From JAWKJY01 sp041393535 (GTDB lineage: Bacteria; Actinomycetota; Thermoleophilia; Gaiellales; Gaiellaceae): DNA of 64,000 nucleotides. Positions within the stretch are counted from its first letter, which is position 1. Each line of letters opens with the position of its first letter. This document shows, one piece after another, positions 45,018-54,288 of the stretch. The position numbers were made by a program, and so were the translations under genes. Under the pieces are notes generated by a model. The model made no database searches, was not told where the DNA came from, and worked only from the letters and a program-made list of their open reading frames with translations. The stretch covers positions 1 through 64,000 of the forward strand of contig JAWKJY010000008.1 in assembly GCA_041393535.1 (NCBI GenBank). The letters run 5' to 3'.

Positions 45018-46904
45018 GTGGCCGTGCTGATCGCATCGGGGCTCCGCAAGGAGCTGGGCGGGACGACGCTCTTCGAGGGCGTCGCCCTGACGCTCGACCG
45101 CCGCGACCGGCTCGCGCTCGCCGGCCCGAACGGCGCCGGCAAGACGACCCTGCTGCGCGCGCTCGCCGGCCAGACCGAGCTCGCGGCCGGAGACGTGGTG
45201 CTCGAGAAGGGCGCGCGGATGGCGCTGCACGACCAGCGGCCGCCGCGCGCCGACGGGCGGACGCTGCGCGAGTACGTGCTCTCGGGCGCCTCCGACCTGC
45301 TCTCGCTCGAGGCCGAGCTCCGCCAGCTCGAGGAGGCGATGGCCGGCGGCGACCACGGCGACGACACGCTGCGCCGCTACGCGGAGGCGCAGGCGCGGCT
45401 GGAGCACGGCGGCGGCTGGGCGTGGCGCGACCGCATCGGCTCGACGCTGCGCGGCCTCGGCTTCTCGGAGGACGATCTCGACCGCGGCCTCGCGACGTTC
45501 TCGGGCGGCGAGCTGACGCGGGCCTCGCTCGGGCGCGTGCTGGCCGGCGACCCGGACGTCCTGCTCCTCGACGAGCCGACGAACCACCTCGACCTCGAGA
45601 GCCTCGAGTGGCTCGAGCGGCGCCTGGCCGAGATCGACGCCGCCGTCATCCTCGTCGCGCACGACCGCTGGTTCCTCGAGGCGACGACGACGGCGGTGCT
45701 CGAGCTCGTCGACGGCCGCTCGACGTACTTCCCCGGCTCGTGGCACGACTACCGACGCGAGCAGGCGGCCCGGCGGGCGGCGCAGGAGCGGGCGGCCGAG
45801 CGCCAGGCCGACGAGCTCGCGCGGCTGGATCGCTTCGTGTCGCGCTTCCGCTACGGCACGAAGGCGCGCCAGGCGCAGTCGAAGCTGAAGCGGATCGAGC
45901 GGATCGAGCAGGAGCGCGTGCTCCCGCCGGCGGCGGAGCGGCGCACCCTGGGGTTCGACTTCCTCCGGCCCAAGCGGAGCGGCGACACCGTCGTCGAGCT
46001 CCGCGACCTGACGGTCACGGCGGGCGAGCGGACGCTGCTCGCCGGCGCCACCGCGGCGATCGAGCGGGGCGAGCACGTCGCCCTCGTCGGGCCGAACGGC
46101 GCCGGCAAGACGACGCTCGTCGAGACGTTGCTCGGCCGTCGCCCGGCGACCGGTGGGAGCTGCCGCCTCGGCTACGGGGTCGAGGTCGCCTACTTCTCCC
46201 AGCACGACGCGGAGCTCGACCGGCCCGGGACGATCCTCGACGCGACGATCGCGGCGACCGGCCTCAACCGCCCGCAGGCGCAGAACCTGCTCGGGCGCTT
46301 CCTCTTCTCCGGCTGGGAGGTGCACGAGAAGCAGGTCTCGGCGCTCTCCGGCGGGGAGCGGCGGCGGCTCGCGCTCGCGCACGTCGTCGCCTCGGGCGCG
46401 AACTTCCTCGTCCTCGACGAGCCGACGAACCACCTCGACCTCGAGAGCCGCGAGGCGCTCGAGGCTGCGCTCGAGGCGTTCCCGGCGACCGTCCTGCTCG
46501 TCTCGCACGATCGCGCGCTGCTCGACGCGGTGGCCGGGCGGATCCTCGCGCTCGAGGACGGGACGCTGCGCTCCTACCCGGGCGGCTGGGCCGACTACGT
46601 CGTCCGGCGCGAGCAGGAGGCCGCGCCGCCGCCCGTCGCGAAGGCGTCCCCGAAGCAGGCGCCGCCGCCCGAGGCGCCGCCCGCGCGCCGGCCGGAGGGG
46701 GGCGCGCGCGCCGCCCGCAAGGCACTGGAGAAGGCCGAGTCGGAGGTCACGAGGCTCGAGGCCGAGGTCGCCTCGCTCGAGCAGCGGCTCTCCCACGACT
46801 GGGCCGACACGGAGCTGGCCGGCCGCTACCGCCGCGCGAAGGACGACCTCGAGGCGGCGCTCGCCCGCTGGGAGGAGCTGTTCGCGGCCGCGGCCGGCGA
46901 CTAG
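45018..46904 (+). CDS. ABC-F family ATPase (ribosome-associated)
   Basis: Protein of 628 residues with two ABC domains and no membrane segments. Domain 1: GPNGAGKTT, FSGGELTRASLGRVL, LLLDEPTNHLDLES. An interdomain linker (RFRYGTKARQAQSKLKRIER) is followed by domain 2: GPNGAGKTT, LSGGERRRLALAHVV, LVLDEPTNHLDLES. A Pro/Ala-rich spacer and a C-terminal coiled coil (KALEKAESEVTRLEAEVASLEQRL) resemble Uup/ABCF3-like members. ABC-F proteins act on ribosomes, some conferring antibiotic protection. It is monocistronic and ends at a strong bidirectional terminator. Confidence 0.93.
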   Translation: MAVLIASGLRKELGGTTLFEGVALTLDRRDRLALAGPNGAGKTTLLRALAGQTELAAGDVVLEKGARMALHDQRPPRADGRTLREYVLSGASDLLSLEAELRQLEEAMAGGDHGDDTLRRYAEAQARLEHGGGWAWRDRIGSTLRGLGFSEDDLDRGLATFSGGELTRASLGRVLAGDPDVLLLDEPTNHLDLESLEWLERRLAEIDAAVILVAHDRWFLEATTTAVLELVDGRSTYFPGSWHDYRREQAARRAAQERAAERQADELARLDRFVSRFRYGTKARQAQSKLKRIERIEQERVLPPAAERRTLGFDFLRPKRSGDTVVELRDLTVTAGERTLLAGATAAIERGEHVALVGPNGAGKTTLVETLLGRRPATGGSCRLGYGVEVAYFSQHDAELDRPGTILDATIAATGLNRPQAQNLLGRFLFSGWEVHEKQVSALSGGERRRLALAHVVASGANFLVLDEPTNHLDLESREALEAALEAFPATVLLVSHDRALLDAVAGRILALEDGTLRSYPGGWADYVVRREQEAAPPPVAKASPKQAPPPEAPPARRPEGGARAARKALEKAESEVTRLEAEVASLEQRLSHDWADTELAGRYRRAKDDLEAALARWEELFAAAAGD

Positions 46905-46919
46905 CGCGGCGCTCGGAAC

Positions 46920-46949
46920 GACGAGGGGCGCCTGGCGGCGCCCCTCGTC
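46920..46949. terminator. Bidirectional terminator hairpin
   Basis: A perfect 13-bp stem (GACGAGGGGCGCC / GGCGCCCCTCGTC) with loop TGGC lies between the convergent ABC-F and htpX genes. It is the clearest intrinsic hairpin in the window. Confidence 0.8.
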
Positions 46950-46973
46950 AGTGCACGGTTCCCGGCGGTCGCG

Positions 46974-47870
46974 CTAGGCGATCGCACCCACGAGGTTGGC
47001 GTCGAGCGCCTCGAGCCGGCGGATCCGCTCGTCGATCGGCGGGTGGGTCGAGAACAGGTGGGCCATCCCGGCGCCCCGCGCGTTCGACTGCATCTGCGCC
47101 GCCATCGGGTTCGCGATGTAGAGCGAGGCCGTGGCGGGGTTGACCTCCATCGGCACCGCCTGCGTCCCGGCCTTCAGCGTGCGGAGCGCGCCCGCGAGCG
47201 AGCGGCCCTCGCCGAGGACCCGGGCGGCGGTCGCGTCCGCGAGGTACTCGCGCTGGCGGGAGACCGCCATCTGCATCAGCATCGCCGCGATCGGGCCGAC
47301 GATCATCGCCGCGATCATCCCGACGGCGCCCAGCGGGTTGTCCTCGTCGTCCCCGCCGCCGAAGAGCAGCTGGAACTGGAGGATGTTGACGATCATCGAG
47401 ATCGCCGCTCCGATCATCGCCGCGATCGACGAGACGAGGATGTCGCGGTTATTGATGTGCGCGAACTCGTGCGCCATCACGCCGCGGACCTGGTCGGCCG
47501 GCATGTGCCGGAGCAGGCCCTCGGTGACGGCGACGGCGGCGTGCTTCGGGTTGCGGCCGGTCGCGAACGCGTTCGGCTGCTCGGAGGGGATCAGGTAGAG
47601 CCGGGGCTCGGGGACGCCGAAGCGGCCGGCGAGCTCCTGCACCATCGCCCGCACCTCGGGGAGCTGCCCGTCGGGCACCTCCTTCGCGCGGCTGAACTTG
47701 ATCGCGATCTTGTCGGAGAACCAGTACCCGGCGAGGTTCATCACGACCGCGATGACGATGAAGACGTAGAGGCTGCCACCGCCGATCGCGCCGCCGATCC
47801 CCACGAGGAGGCCCGAGAGGCCGGCGATCAGGAGCCAGGTCCTGAGCTTGGTGGTGAACGAGGAGGTCAT
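46974..47870 (-). CDS. htpX: HtpX-type M48 membrane zinc metalloprotease
   Basis: Protease of 298 residues. Two N-terminal helices (LRTWLLIAGLSGLLVGIGG, YVFIVIAVVMNLAGYWF), the zinc motif HEFAH in GVMAHEFAHINNRDI, two further hydrophobic segments, and the downstream Glu in SRQREYLADATAARV. It ends FSTHPPIDERIRRLEAL, typical of HtpX. It degrades damaged membrane proteins in envelope stress. Start chosen at the ATG preceded by a GGAAGGAG Shine-Dalgarno; the much longer frame upstream is not supported. Confidence 0.94.
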   Translation of the reverse strand: MTSSFTTKLRTWLLIAGLSGLLVGIGGAIGGGSLYVFIVIAVVMNLAGYWFSDKIAIKFSRAKEVPDGQLPEVRAMVQELAGRFGVPEPRLYLIPSEQPNAFATGRNPKHAAVAVTEGLLRHMPADQVRGVMAHEFAHINNRDILVSSIAAMIGAAISMIVNILQFQLLFGGGDDEDNPLGAVGMIAAMIVGPIAAMLMQMAVSRQREYLADATAARVLGEGRSLAGALRTLKAGTQAVPMEVNPATASLYIANPMAAQMQSNARGAGMAHLFSTHPPIDERIRRLEALDANLVGAIA

Positions 47871-48306
47871 CGTTGCGGGGCTCCTTCCGGCTGAACTGCC
47901 GTGTCGACTGTCCAGTCGGAGGTCTCTCCTGCCATCGAGGCCGATGCGCCCGGGCCCGAAGGCCGTACTGACGAGCGACATCCGTTTCGGGATACTGCCC
48001 TCCGCTTTCTTGGCGCGAAGCGTAGCAGAGCCCCCTCGTGCCGACCACGCCCGGGCGACGTTCCTTCGCGCGCGCTTAACGGGAGCGCAACGCGGGCGTC
48101 GCGCTCCCCGGAGCGTGGAGCGCGGTTCGCCCGAAGCGGGGAGGCGCCTCGCCCGCGGCTTCCCGGGACGGTCGGCTACCCTGGGCGGACGGGAGCTGTC
48201 CGCCGCGCGAGCCAGCTCGCCCCAGGGCCCGGCAGGGCGCGTCGCGCGGAAGAGGAGTGTGCCAGGATGGCCCGAAGCTCGATGGGAATGCGGCAAGCGC
48301 AGGCGC
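47871..48306. other. Intergenic region between divergent htpX and MFS genes
   Basis: 436 bp. It contains the htpX Shine-Dalgarno and a 14-bp palindrome CGACTG-TC-CAGTCG (47905-47918) about 35 bp upstream of the htpX start, a candidate operator in the htpX leader or promoter. No supported gene; open frames here are antisense or composition-driven. Confidence 0.5.
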
Positions 48307-49632
48307 GTGGGACCTAGCCGCTCGGCACTCGCGGAGGACCGGGCGGCCGCCGAGCCGGCGGTCGCGCTCGCCGGCGCGGCGCCCGACGCCGTGGCCGCCC
48401 CTGCAGGCAGGTCGCGCCGGGGCAACCTCTCCTACCTGCTCGTCTTCGCCGCGGCGGCCGCCGGCGCCGGCCTCGGGCGCACCGTCGTCACGACGTACCT
48501 GCCGCTCCTGATGGAGCGCGCGGGCGGCTCGAAGGGGCTGATCGGCAGCGCGATGCTGATCAGCGCGTTCGCCGGCTTCCTCGTCCCGCTGGTCGTCGGC
48601 CACTGGAGCGACCGGACGCACGACCAGGCGCGCGGCCGCCGCCCCTTCATGGTCGGCGGCGCCCTGATCGCGACCCTGGGGCTCGCCGCGCTCTGCCTCG
48701 GCAGCCTGCTCCCCTTCGCGGTGCTGACGCTGTTCGGCGCGGTCGCCTACCTCGGCATCGACACCGTCCGCACGGCGCACCGCGCCCTCGTGCACGACAA
48801 CTTCGAGCGCGAGGGCCACACGCGGGGCACCGGCGCGCAGGAGGCGGCCCAGCTCGGCGGCGCGCTGCTCGGCCTCGCGCTCGGCGGCGGCCTCGTCGGC
48901 CTGGCCGACTGGGCGCCGTTCCTGCTCGGCGCGCTCGTCACGCCGGTCCTCTGCTGGGTGACGATCCGCCGCGTCGCCGTCCGCGAGGTGCGCACGACGC
49001 AGCACGTCGGCCTGCCGCTCTCGTTCTACCTCCGTGCGACCTTCCGGGCCGGCGTGCGCGCGATCCTCTTCGCCGAGGTGCTCTGGGTGCTCGGCTACGC
49101 GGCGCTGCCCGTCTTCTTCATCATCTACGCCAAGAACGAGCTGGGCATGGGCCCGGGCGTCGCCTCGCTCTGGCTCGCCATCTTCGCCGTCCTGTCGGGG
49201 ATCGTGATGCTCCTCTCGGGGCGGGTCACCAGGCCGGGCCGCCACAAGGGCCTGCTCGCGCTCGGCGTCCTGCTGATGGGCCTCGGCTTCCTCGGCGTGG
49301 CGATCTCGCACGCGCTCGTCTGGGTCTCGCTGACGCTGATCCTCTCGGCCGTCGGGTTCGGCCTGATCTCGACGCTCGGGTTCGCGCTCTTCGCCTCGCT
49401 GATCCCGCGCGGGGAGGCCGGCGGCTACACGGCGCTGTACTTCTCCGTCCGCGCGATCGCCTCCGCGGTCGCGCTCCCGATCGTGGGCTGGACGATCGAG
49501 ATCACGGACAGCTACCGGGCCCTGTTCTGGTTCGCCGGGGTCGCGACGCTCGTCGCCCTCGTGCCGCTGGCCTTCGCGCCCCGGGCGGACGGCCGCCGCC
49601 CCTGGGGCGCGCGGCTCCACCTGACGGACTGA
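48307..49632 (+). CDS. Major facilitator superfamily transporter
   Basis: MFS protein of about 441 residues with 12 predicted helices. The loop between helices 2 and 3 is GHWSDRTHDQARGRRPFM, resembling the sugar/cation symporter and related actinobacterial branches. The N-terminal 40 residues are hydrophilic, and the precise start is uncertain: GTG 48307 is the last start after an upstream region lacking membrane character. Substrate unknown. Divergent from htpX. Confidence 0.85.
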   Translation: MGPSRSALAEDRAAAEPAVALAGAAPDAVAAPAGRSRRGNLSYLLVFAAAAAGAGLGRTVVTTYLPLLMERAGGSKGLIGSAMLISAFAGFLVPLVVGHWSDRTHDQARGRRPFMVGGALIATLGLAALCLGSLLPFAVLTLFGAVAYLGIDTVRTAHRALVHDNFEREGHTRGTGAQEAAQLGGALLGLALGGGLVGLADWAPFLLGALVTPVLCWVTIRRVAVREVRTTQHVGLPLSFYLRATFRAGVRAILFAEVLWVLGYAALPVFFIIYAKNELGMGPGVASLWLAIFAVLSGIVMLLSGRVTRPGRHKGLLALGVLLMGLGFLGVAISHALVWVSLTLILSAVGFGLISTLGFALFASLIPRGEAGGYTALYFSVRAIASAVALPIVGWTIEITDSYRALFWFAGVATLVALVPLAFAPRADGRRPWGARLHLTD

Positions 49633-49706
49633 GCGGGCCGGGCCCCGGCGCACGGCGCGCCAGGACCCGCCACGATGCGAGCAGCAGCCGAGTCGAGGAG
49701 GAGCCG

Positions 49707-50327
49707 ATGAGCGAGCCGAGCGCGGTCGCAGACGGAGTCGAGGAGGTCGTTCCGGGCGTCGTGCGCTGGCACGTCGCCGACGAGCGCATCGGCGGCTTCG
49801 AGAGCGACGCCCATGCCGTCCGCGGGCTCGAGGGCTACGTCCTGATCGACCCGCTGCCCCTCGACGAGCTGGCCTTCCTCGCCCTCGGGAAGATGGGCGC
49901 GATCTGCCTCACCGCCGCCTGCCACCAGCGGGCGGCCTGGCGCTACCGGCGGATGCGCGGCCTCGAGGTCTGGGCGCCCGAGGGCTCGCGGTCGATGGAC
50001 GAGGGCCCCGACCAGCGCTACGGGGACGGCGACCGGCTCCCGGCGGGCCTGCGCGCGATCCGCACGCCCGGGCCCGAGGAGGCGCACTACTGCTTCCTGC
50101 TCGAGCGCGACCCCGGCGTCCTCTTCTGCTCCGACCTGCTGATGCACCTGCCCGACGGGCTCGCCTTCGTCCCGGCCGAGCACCACGAGGACCCGGGCGC
50201 GACCCGCGCGAGCGTCGAGCGGCTGCTCGACCTCGACTTCTCGGTCATCTGCTTCGATCACGGGCCGCCGATCCGCGACGACCCGAAGGGCGCGCTGCGC
50301 GACCTGCTGGCCCGCACGGCCGCGTAG
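49707..50327 (+). CDS. Metallo-beta-lactamase-fold protein with degenerate metal site
   Basis: Protein of 206 residues with MBL-like order: VVPGVVRWHVADERIGGFES, YVLIDPL, then TAACHQRAAWRYR where active enzymes have the H-x-H-x-D-H zinc motif. Later positions (AEHHEDPG, VICFDHGPPI) retain an Asp-His-Gly strand end like the last zinc ligand. Only some ligands survive, so it may be non-catalytic or bind a single metal. A Shine-Dalgarno (GAGGAG) precedes the ATG. It lies directly upstream of the PHO-box-like element, not in an obvious operon. Confidence 0.65.
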   Translation: MSEPSAVADGVEEVVPGVVRWHVADERIGGFESDAHAVRGLEGYVLIDPLPLDELAFLALGKMGAICLTAACHQRAAWRYRRMRGLEVWAPEGSRSMDEGPDQRYGDGDRLPAGLRAIRTPGPEEAHYCFLLERDPGVLFCSDLLMHLPDGLAFVPAEHHEDPGATRASVERLLDLDFSVICFDHGPPIRDDPKGALRDLLARTAA

Positions 50328-50350
50328 GCGCGCCCGCGCCGTCTCCACCC

Positions 50351-50406
50351 GTTCACCGGTCCTTCACCTCAGCGACACCCCGCTCCCCGTCCCGGGCGGC
50401 GACCAT
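50351..50406 (+). promoter_or_regulatory. PHO-box-like repeats and -10 upstream of the second response regulator and ppk
   Basis: GTTCACCGGTC (50351), CTTCACCTCAG (50362) and CGACACCCCGC (50373) are 11-bp units with CAC in phase. A -10-like GACCAT (50401-50406) lies 6 nt before the GTG at 50413. This is the best match in the window to the Streptomyces PHO-box direct repeat. Confidence 0.7.
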
Positions 50407-50412
50407 GGGTGC

Positions 50413-51132
50413 GTGGCCAAGGTCCTGATCGTCGAGGACGACGAGGTGATCGCCCAGGGCATGGCGCGGCACCTGGCGGCGGCCGGGTTCGAGCCGGTCT
50501 GGGTGGGCAAGGGCGAGACCGGGCTCGCGCGCCTGCGCTTCGAGCGCCCCGACGTCGTCGTGCTCGACCTGATGCTGCCGGGGCTGGACGGCTGGCGGCT
50601 GATCGAGACCGCGCGCATGGAGGGGATCGGCACGCCGATCGTCGTCGTGTCGGCGCGCGGGACGGAGCACGACCGCATCCACGCGCTCGATCTCGGGGCG
50701 GACGACTACCTGGTGAAGCCGTTCTCGATGAAGGAGCTCGTCGCCCGCGTCCGCGCCGCCGCCCGCCGCGGCGTGCGCGCCCAGGAGGAGCAGCGCGGCG
50801 AGCGGATCGTGATCGAGGAGCTCGTCGTCGACCCGCTCGACGTGCAGGCCTTCGTCGACGGCGAGAGCTGCGAGCTGACGCCGACGGAGTTCCGGCTGCT
50901 CTACACGCTCGCCCAGGAGCGCGGGCGCGTCCTCTCGCGCGACGAGCTGCTCCAGCGGATCTGGGGGCGGCGTCAGACGCATCGCGACCGCACCGTCGAC
51001 GTGTTCGTGCGCAAGCTCCGCGAGAAGGTCGATCGCCGCTCGTCGCGCCACGCGTTCATCCACACGCGCTACGGCGTCGGCTACAAGCTCGAGCCGATCC
51101 GGAAGCCCGTCGCGACGCACGCCGGGTCGTGA
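50413..51132 (+). CDS. OmpR/PhoB-family response regulator (RegX3-like), copy 2
   Basis: Regulator of 239 residues, near-identical in the receiver and recognition-helix regions to the copy at 44248 (shared ARLRFERPDVVVLDLMLPGL). Phospho-Asp, Lys in YLVKPFS and the winged helix (RDRTVDVFVRKLREKV) are intact. There is no kinase gene beside it, so the soluble kinase at 43250 or another may serve both. Its stop overlaps the predicted ppk start (GTGA), which couples a phosphate-type regulator to polyphosphate kinase. Confidence 0.93.
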   Translation: MAKVLIVEDDEVIAQGMARHLAAAGFEPVWVGKGETGLARLRFERPDVVVLDLMLPGLDGWRLIETARMEGIGTPIVVVSARGTEHDRIHALDLGADDYLVKPFSMKELVARVRAAARRGVRAQEEQRGERIVIEELVVDPLDVQAFVDGESCELTPTEFRLLYTLAQERGRVLSRDELLQRIWGRRQTHRDRTVDVFVRKLREKVDRRSSRHAFIHTRYGVGYKLEPIRKPVATHAGS

Positions 51133-53321
51133 GCCGCCAGGAGGCCCGCGCGCGCGGGGAAGGGAGCGCGGCGGACGCGCCGTACACTGGGGCGGTGGCG
51201 AGCGAGATCGCAGCGCCGGAGCCGCCGCGCGTCGTCCCGGGCGCGCGCCTCTCCGATCCCTCCCGGTTCATCAACCGCGAGCTCTCGTGGCTCGACTTCA
51301 ACGAGCGCGTGCTCGAGCTGGCCGAGGGCCACGAGCACCCGCTGCTCGAGCGCGTCAAGTTCTGCGCGATCTTCTCGTCGAACCTCGACGAGTTCTTCAT
51401 GGTCCGCGTCGCCGGCCTGCAGCGGCAGATCGTCTCCGGGCTCGCCGTCCGCTCGCCCGACGGGTCGACGCCGCAGCACGCGCTGGCCGAGATCCAGGAG
51501 CGTGTGCGGGGGCTGGTCGCACGGCAGTCGCGCCTCTGGCGCGAGGAGCTGGCGCCCGCGCTCGCCGCCGAGGGGATCCACCTGGCGCGCGTCGAGGACT
51601 GCGCGGCGGACGAGGAGGCCGAGCTGGCCGAGCGGTTCGAGCGGGAGGTGTACCCGGTGCTGACGCCGCTCGCGGTCGGCCCGGGGCAGCCGTTCCCGTA
51701 CATCTCGGGCCTCTCGCTCTCGCTGGGCCTGTTCGTCCGCGACCCCGGGAGCGGCGAGGAGCGGTTCGCCCGCGTCAAGGTGCCCGAGGGCCTGCCGCGC
51801 TTCCGCCAGGTCGGCTCGCGCGGCGTGCTCGTCCCGCTCGAGGACCTGATCGGCCACTTCCTCGACTCGCTCTTCCCGGGGATGGAGATCGTCGAGCGAT
51901 CCGCGTTCCGCGTCACGCGCGACGCCGACTTCGAGGTGTCGGACGAGGCGGACGACCTGCTCGAGGCCGTCGAGCTCGAGGTGCGCCGCCGCCGCTTCGG
52001 CGACGTCGTCCGCCTCGAGGTCGAGGGCACCGTCTCCGAGCGGATGCTCGAGCGCCTGCTCGAGGGCCTCGACGCGACGCCGGACGAGGTCGTGCGCATC
52101 GACGGGATGCTCGACCTGGCCGACCTGATGCAGGTCGCCGGCCTCGACCGGCCCGAGCTGAAGGACGAGCCGTGGCTCCCGGTCACGCAGCCCCGGCTCG
52201 AGGGGCGGGACGCACGCGGGCTGTTCGCCGAGCTGCGCCGCGCCGACATCCTCGTCCAGCACCCGTACGACTCGTTCTCGACGAGCGTCGACGCGTTCGT
52301 GCGCGCCGTCGTCCGCGACCAGGACGTGATCGGCGTCAAGACGACCGTGTACCGCACGAGCGACGAGTCGGCGATCATGCCGACGCTGATCCAGGCGGCC
52401 GAGGAGGGCAAGCAGAGCGTCTGCCTCGTCGAGCTGAAGGCCCGCTTCGACGAGCGGCGGAACATCGAGTGGTCCCGCGCGCTCGAGCAGGCGGGCGTCC
52501 ACGTCGTCTACGGCTTCCGCAACCTGAAGATCCACGCGAAGACGACCCTCGTCGTCCGCCGCGAGGGCGACAAGCTGCGCCGCTACGCCCACGTCGGGAC
52601 GGGCAACTACAACGCCGTGACGGCGCGCCTGTACGAGGACTTCGGGCTGTTCACCGCCGACGAGCAGATCGCGGCGGACATCGCCGACCTGTTCAACTAC
52701 CTGACGGGCTTCGGGCGCCCGCAGCGGTTCCGCAAGCTGCTCGTCGCGCCGTTCACGCTGCGCAGCCGCCTGCTCGAGGAGATCCGCGCCGTCGCCGCCG
52801 CGGCTGCGGCCGGCACGCCCGCGCGCATTCGGATCAAGGTGAACGCGCTCACCGACAACGCGATCATCGACGAGCTCTACCACGCCTCCCAGGCCGGGGC
52901 GGAGATCGACCTGATGACGCGCGGGATCTGCTGCCTGCGCCCCGGCGTGCCGGGGATGAGCGAGCGGATCCGCGTCCGCTCGGTGCTCGGGCGCTTCCTC
53001 GAGCACAGCCGCGTGTTCGAGTTCTCGGTGGGCGACGAGACCCGGGTCTTCATCGGCAGCTCCGACCTGATGCCCCGCAACCTCGACCACCGGATCGAGG
53101 TCGTCGTGCCGGTCGAGGACCCCCGCGTCCGGGCGGAGATCGGCTCGACCCTCGACGTCGTGCTCGCGGACAACGCGAGCGCCTGGACGCTCGGCGCAGA
53201 CGGGGCCTGGTCGCGTGTGCACGCGGAGAAGGGCCAGCGCCTGCGCCCGACGCACGCCGTCCTGATGCGGCGCGCGCTGTCGCTCGGCCGGCGCCGCTCG
53301 GGCGTTCGCCGGGCTCGCTGA
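51129..53321 (+). CDS. ppk: Polyphosphate kinase
   Basis: PPK1-type enzyme, 730 residues from GTG 51129, or 708 from GTG 51195, which lies 6 nt after a TACACT -10 and could be a second, leaderless start. Domains in order: N-terminal helical domain (FINRELSWLDFNERVLELA), head domain, and two phospholipase-D-like C domains. The autophosphorylated His is in NLKIHAKTTLVVRR, and the second conserved His is in LGRFLEHSRVFEF. It polymerises the gamma phosphate of ATP into polyphosphate, reversibly. It sits between the phosphate-type regulator and ppx. Confidence 0.95.
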   Translation: MSRQEARARGEGSAADAPYTGAVASEIAAPEPPRVVPGARLSDPSRFINRELSWLDFNERVLELAEGHEHPLLERVKFCAIFSSNLDEFFMVRVAGLQRQIVSGLAVRSPDGSTPQHALAEIQERVRGLVARQSRLWREELAPALAAEGIHLARVEDCAADEEAELAERFEREVYPVLTPLAVGPGQPFPYISGLSLSLGLFVRDPGSGEERFARVKVPEGLPRFRQVGSRGVLVPLEDLIGHFLDSLFPGMEIVERSAFRVTRDADFEVSDEADDLLEAVELEVRRRRFGDVVRLEVEGTVSERMLERLLEGLDATPDEVVRIDGMLDLADLMQVAGLDRPELKDEPWLPVTQPRLEGRDARGLFAELRRADILVQHPYDSFSTSVDAFVRAVVRDQDVIGVKTTVYRTSDESAIMPTLIQAAEEGKQSVCLVELKARFDERRNIEWSRALEQAGVHVVYGFRNLKIHAKTTLVVRREGDKLRRYAHVGTGNYNAVTARLYEDFGLFTADEQIAADIADLFNYLTGFGRPQRFRKLLVAPFTLRSRLLEEIRAVAAAAAAGTPARIRIKVNALTDNAIIDELYHASQAGAEIDLMTRGICCLRPGVPGMSERIRVRSVLGRFLEHSRVFEFSVGDETRVFIGSSDLMPRNLDHRIEVVVPVEDPRVRAEIGSTLDVVLADNASAWTLGADGAWSRVHAEKGQRLRPTHAVLMRRALSLGRRRSGVRRAR

Positions 53322-53339
53322 GCCCCCTGTGGACGGGCC

Positions 53340-53394
53340 GTCACCGCCCGTTCACCACATCGCAACCGGGGTCGACCGGTCCCGTGGCGACAAT
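53340..53394 (+). promoter_or_regulatory. PHO-box-like repeats and -10 upstream of ppx
   Basis: GTCACCGCCCG (53340) and TTCACCACATC (53351) are adjacent 11-bp units with CAC at 53342 and 53353. A -10-like GACAAT (53389-53394) is 6 nt before the ATG at 53401. It lies between ppk and ppx, giving ppx its own phosphate-type promoter. Confidence 0.65.
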
Positions 53395-53400
53395 GGGGCC

Positions 53401-54282
53401 ATGAGGGTCGGTGTCGTCGACGTCGGGTCGAACACGGTCCGCCTGCTCGTCGCCGCCCCCTCCGGGCGGGGGGTCGAGGCGGTCCGCGAGGAGCGCGCCG
53501 TGCTGGGGCTCGGCGAGGAGATCGAGCTGCACGGCCGGATCGGCGACGTTCGCCTGGCGCGCACCGCCGAGCGGGCGCGCGAGTACGCGCGGCTCGCCCG
53601 CAAGGCCGGCGTCGCGCGCCTCGACGTGATCGTCACCGCCCCGGGGCGTCAGGCGGAGAACGCCCACGACCTCGTCGCGGCGCTCGAGCGCGCCTGCCGC
53701 CACGACGTCCGCGTCCTCTCGACCGACGAGGAGGGGCGCCTCGCCTTCCTCGGCGCCGTCGCGCAGGCGCGCCGTCTGCCCGATCGCGTCGCCGTCTGCG
53801 ACGTGGGCGGAGGGTCGACGGAGATCGTCGTCGGGACGCCCGGCGGCCACGTCGGCTGGTCGTGCTCGGTCGAGCTGGGCTCGCTTCGCCTCACCGGCCG
53901 GGCCGGGATCGACGACCCGCCGACGAAGCGGGCGCTGGCCGCCGCCCGCGAGATCGCCGAGGAGGCGCTCGCCGAGCTCGAGCCGCCGCCGGTCGACGCG
54001 GCGCTCGCCACCGGGGGGAGCGCCCGCGCCCTGCGCCGGCTCGTCGGCCGCACGCTCGCCGAGGAGGACATCGCCGACGCCGTGCGGATGCTCCGCAAGC
54101 GGCGGGCGGAGGAGACCGCCCGGATCTTCGACCTCGACGTGTCCCGCGCCCGGACGCTCCCGGCGGGCGCGACGATCCTCCGCGCGGCGGCGCGGACGCT
54201 CGGCGTCCCGTTCGAGGTCGCGCGGGGCGGGCTGCGCGAGGGCGCGGCGCTGGAGCTGCTCGCGGACCTGCTGGCCGCGTAG
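53401..54282 (+). CDS. ppx: Exopolyphosphatase/pppGpp phosphatase family protein
   Basis: Ppx/GppA protein of 293 residues, the short actinobacterial form lacking the C-terminal HD-like domain. The ASKHA phosphate-binding loops are DVGSNTVRLLV (start) and CDVGGGSTEIVVG (middle), with the catalytic acidic residue expected in the VREERAVLGLGEEI segment. It hydrolyses terminal phosphates from polyphosphate or converts pppGpp. ATG 53401 is favoured over an upstream in-frame codon because family sequence begins exactly there and the -10 spacing fits. Confidence 0.92.
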   Translation: MRVGVVDVGSNTVRLLVAAPSGRGVEAVREERAVLGLGEEIELHGRIGDVRLARTAERAREYARLARKAGVARLDVIVTAPGRQAENAHDLVAALERACRHDVRVLSTDEEGRLAFLGAVAQARRLPDRVAVCDVGGGSTEIVVGTPGGHVGWSCSVELGSLRLTGRAGIDDPPTKRALAAAREIAEEALAELEPPPVDAALATGGSARALRRLVGRTLAEEDIADAVRMLRKRRAEETARIFDLDVSRARTLPAGATILRAAARTLGVPFEVARGGLREGAALELLADLLAA

Positions 54283-54288
54283 GCGCGC

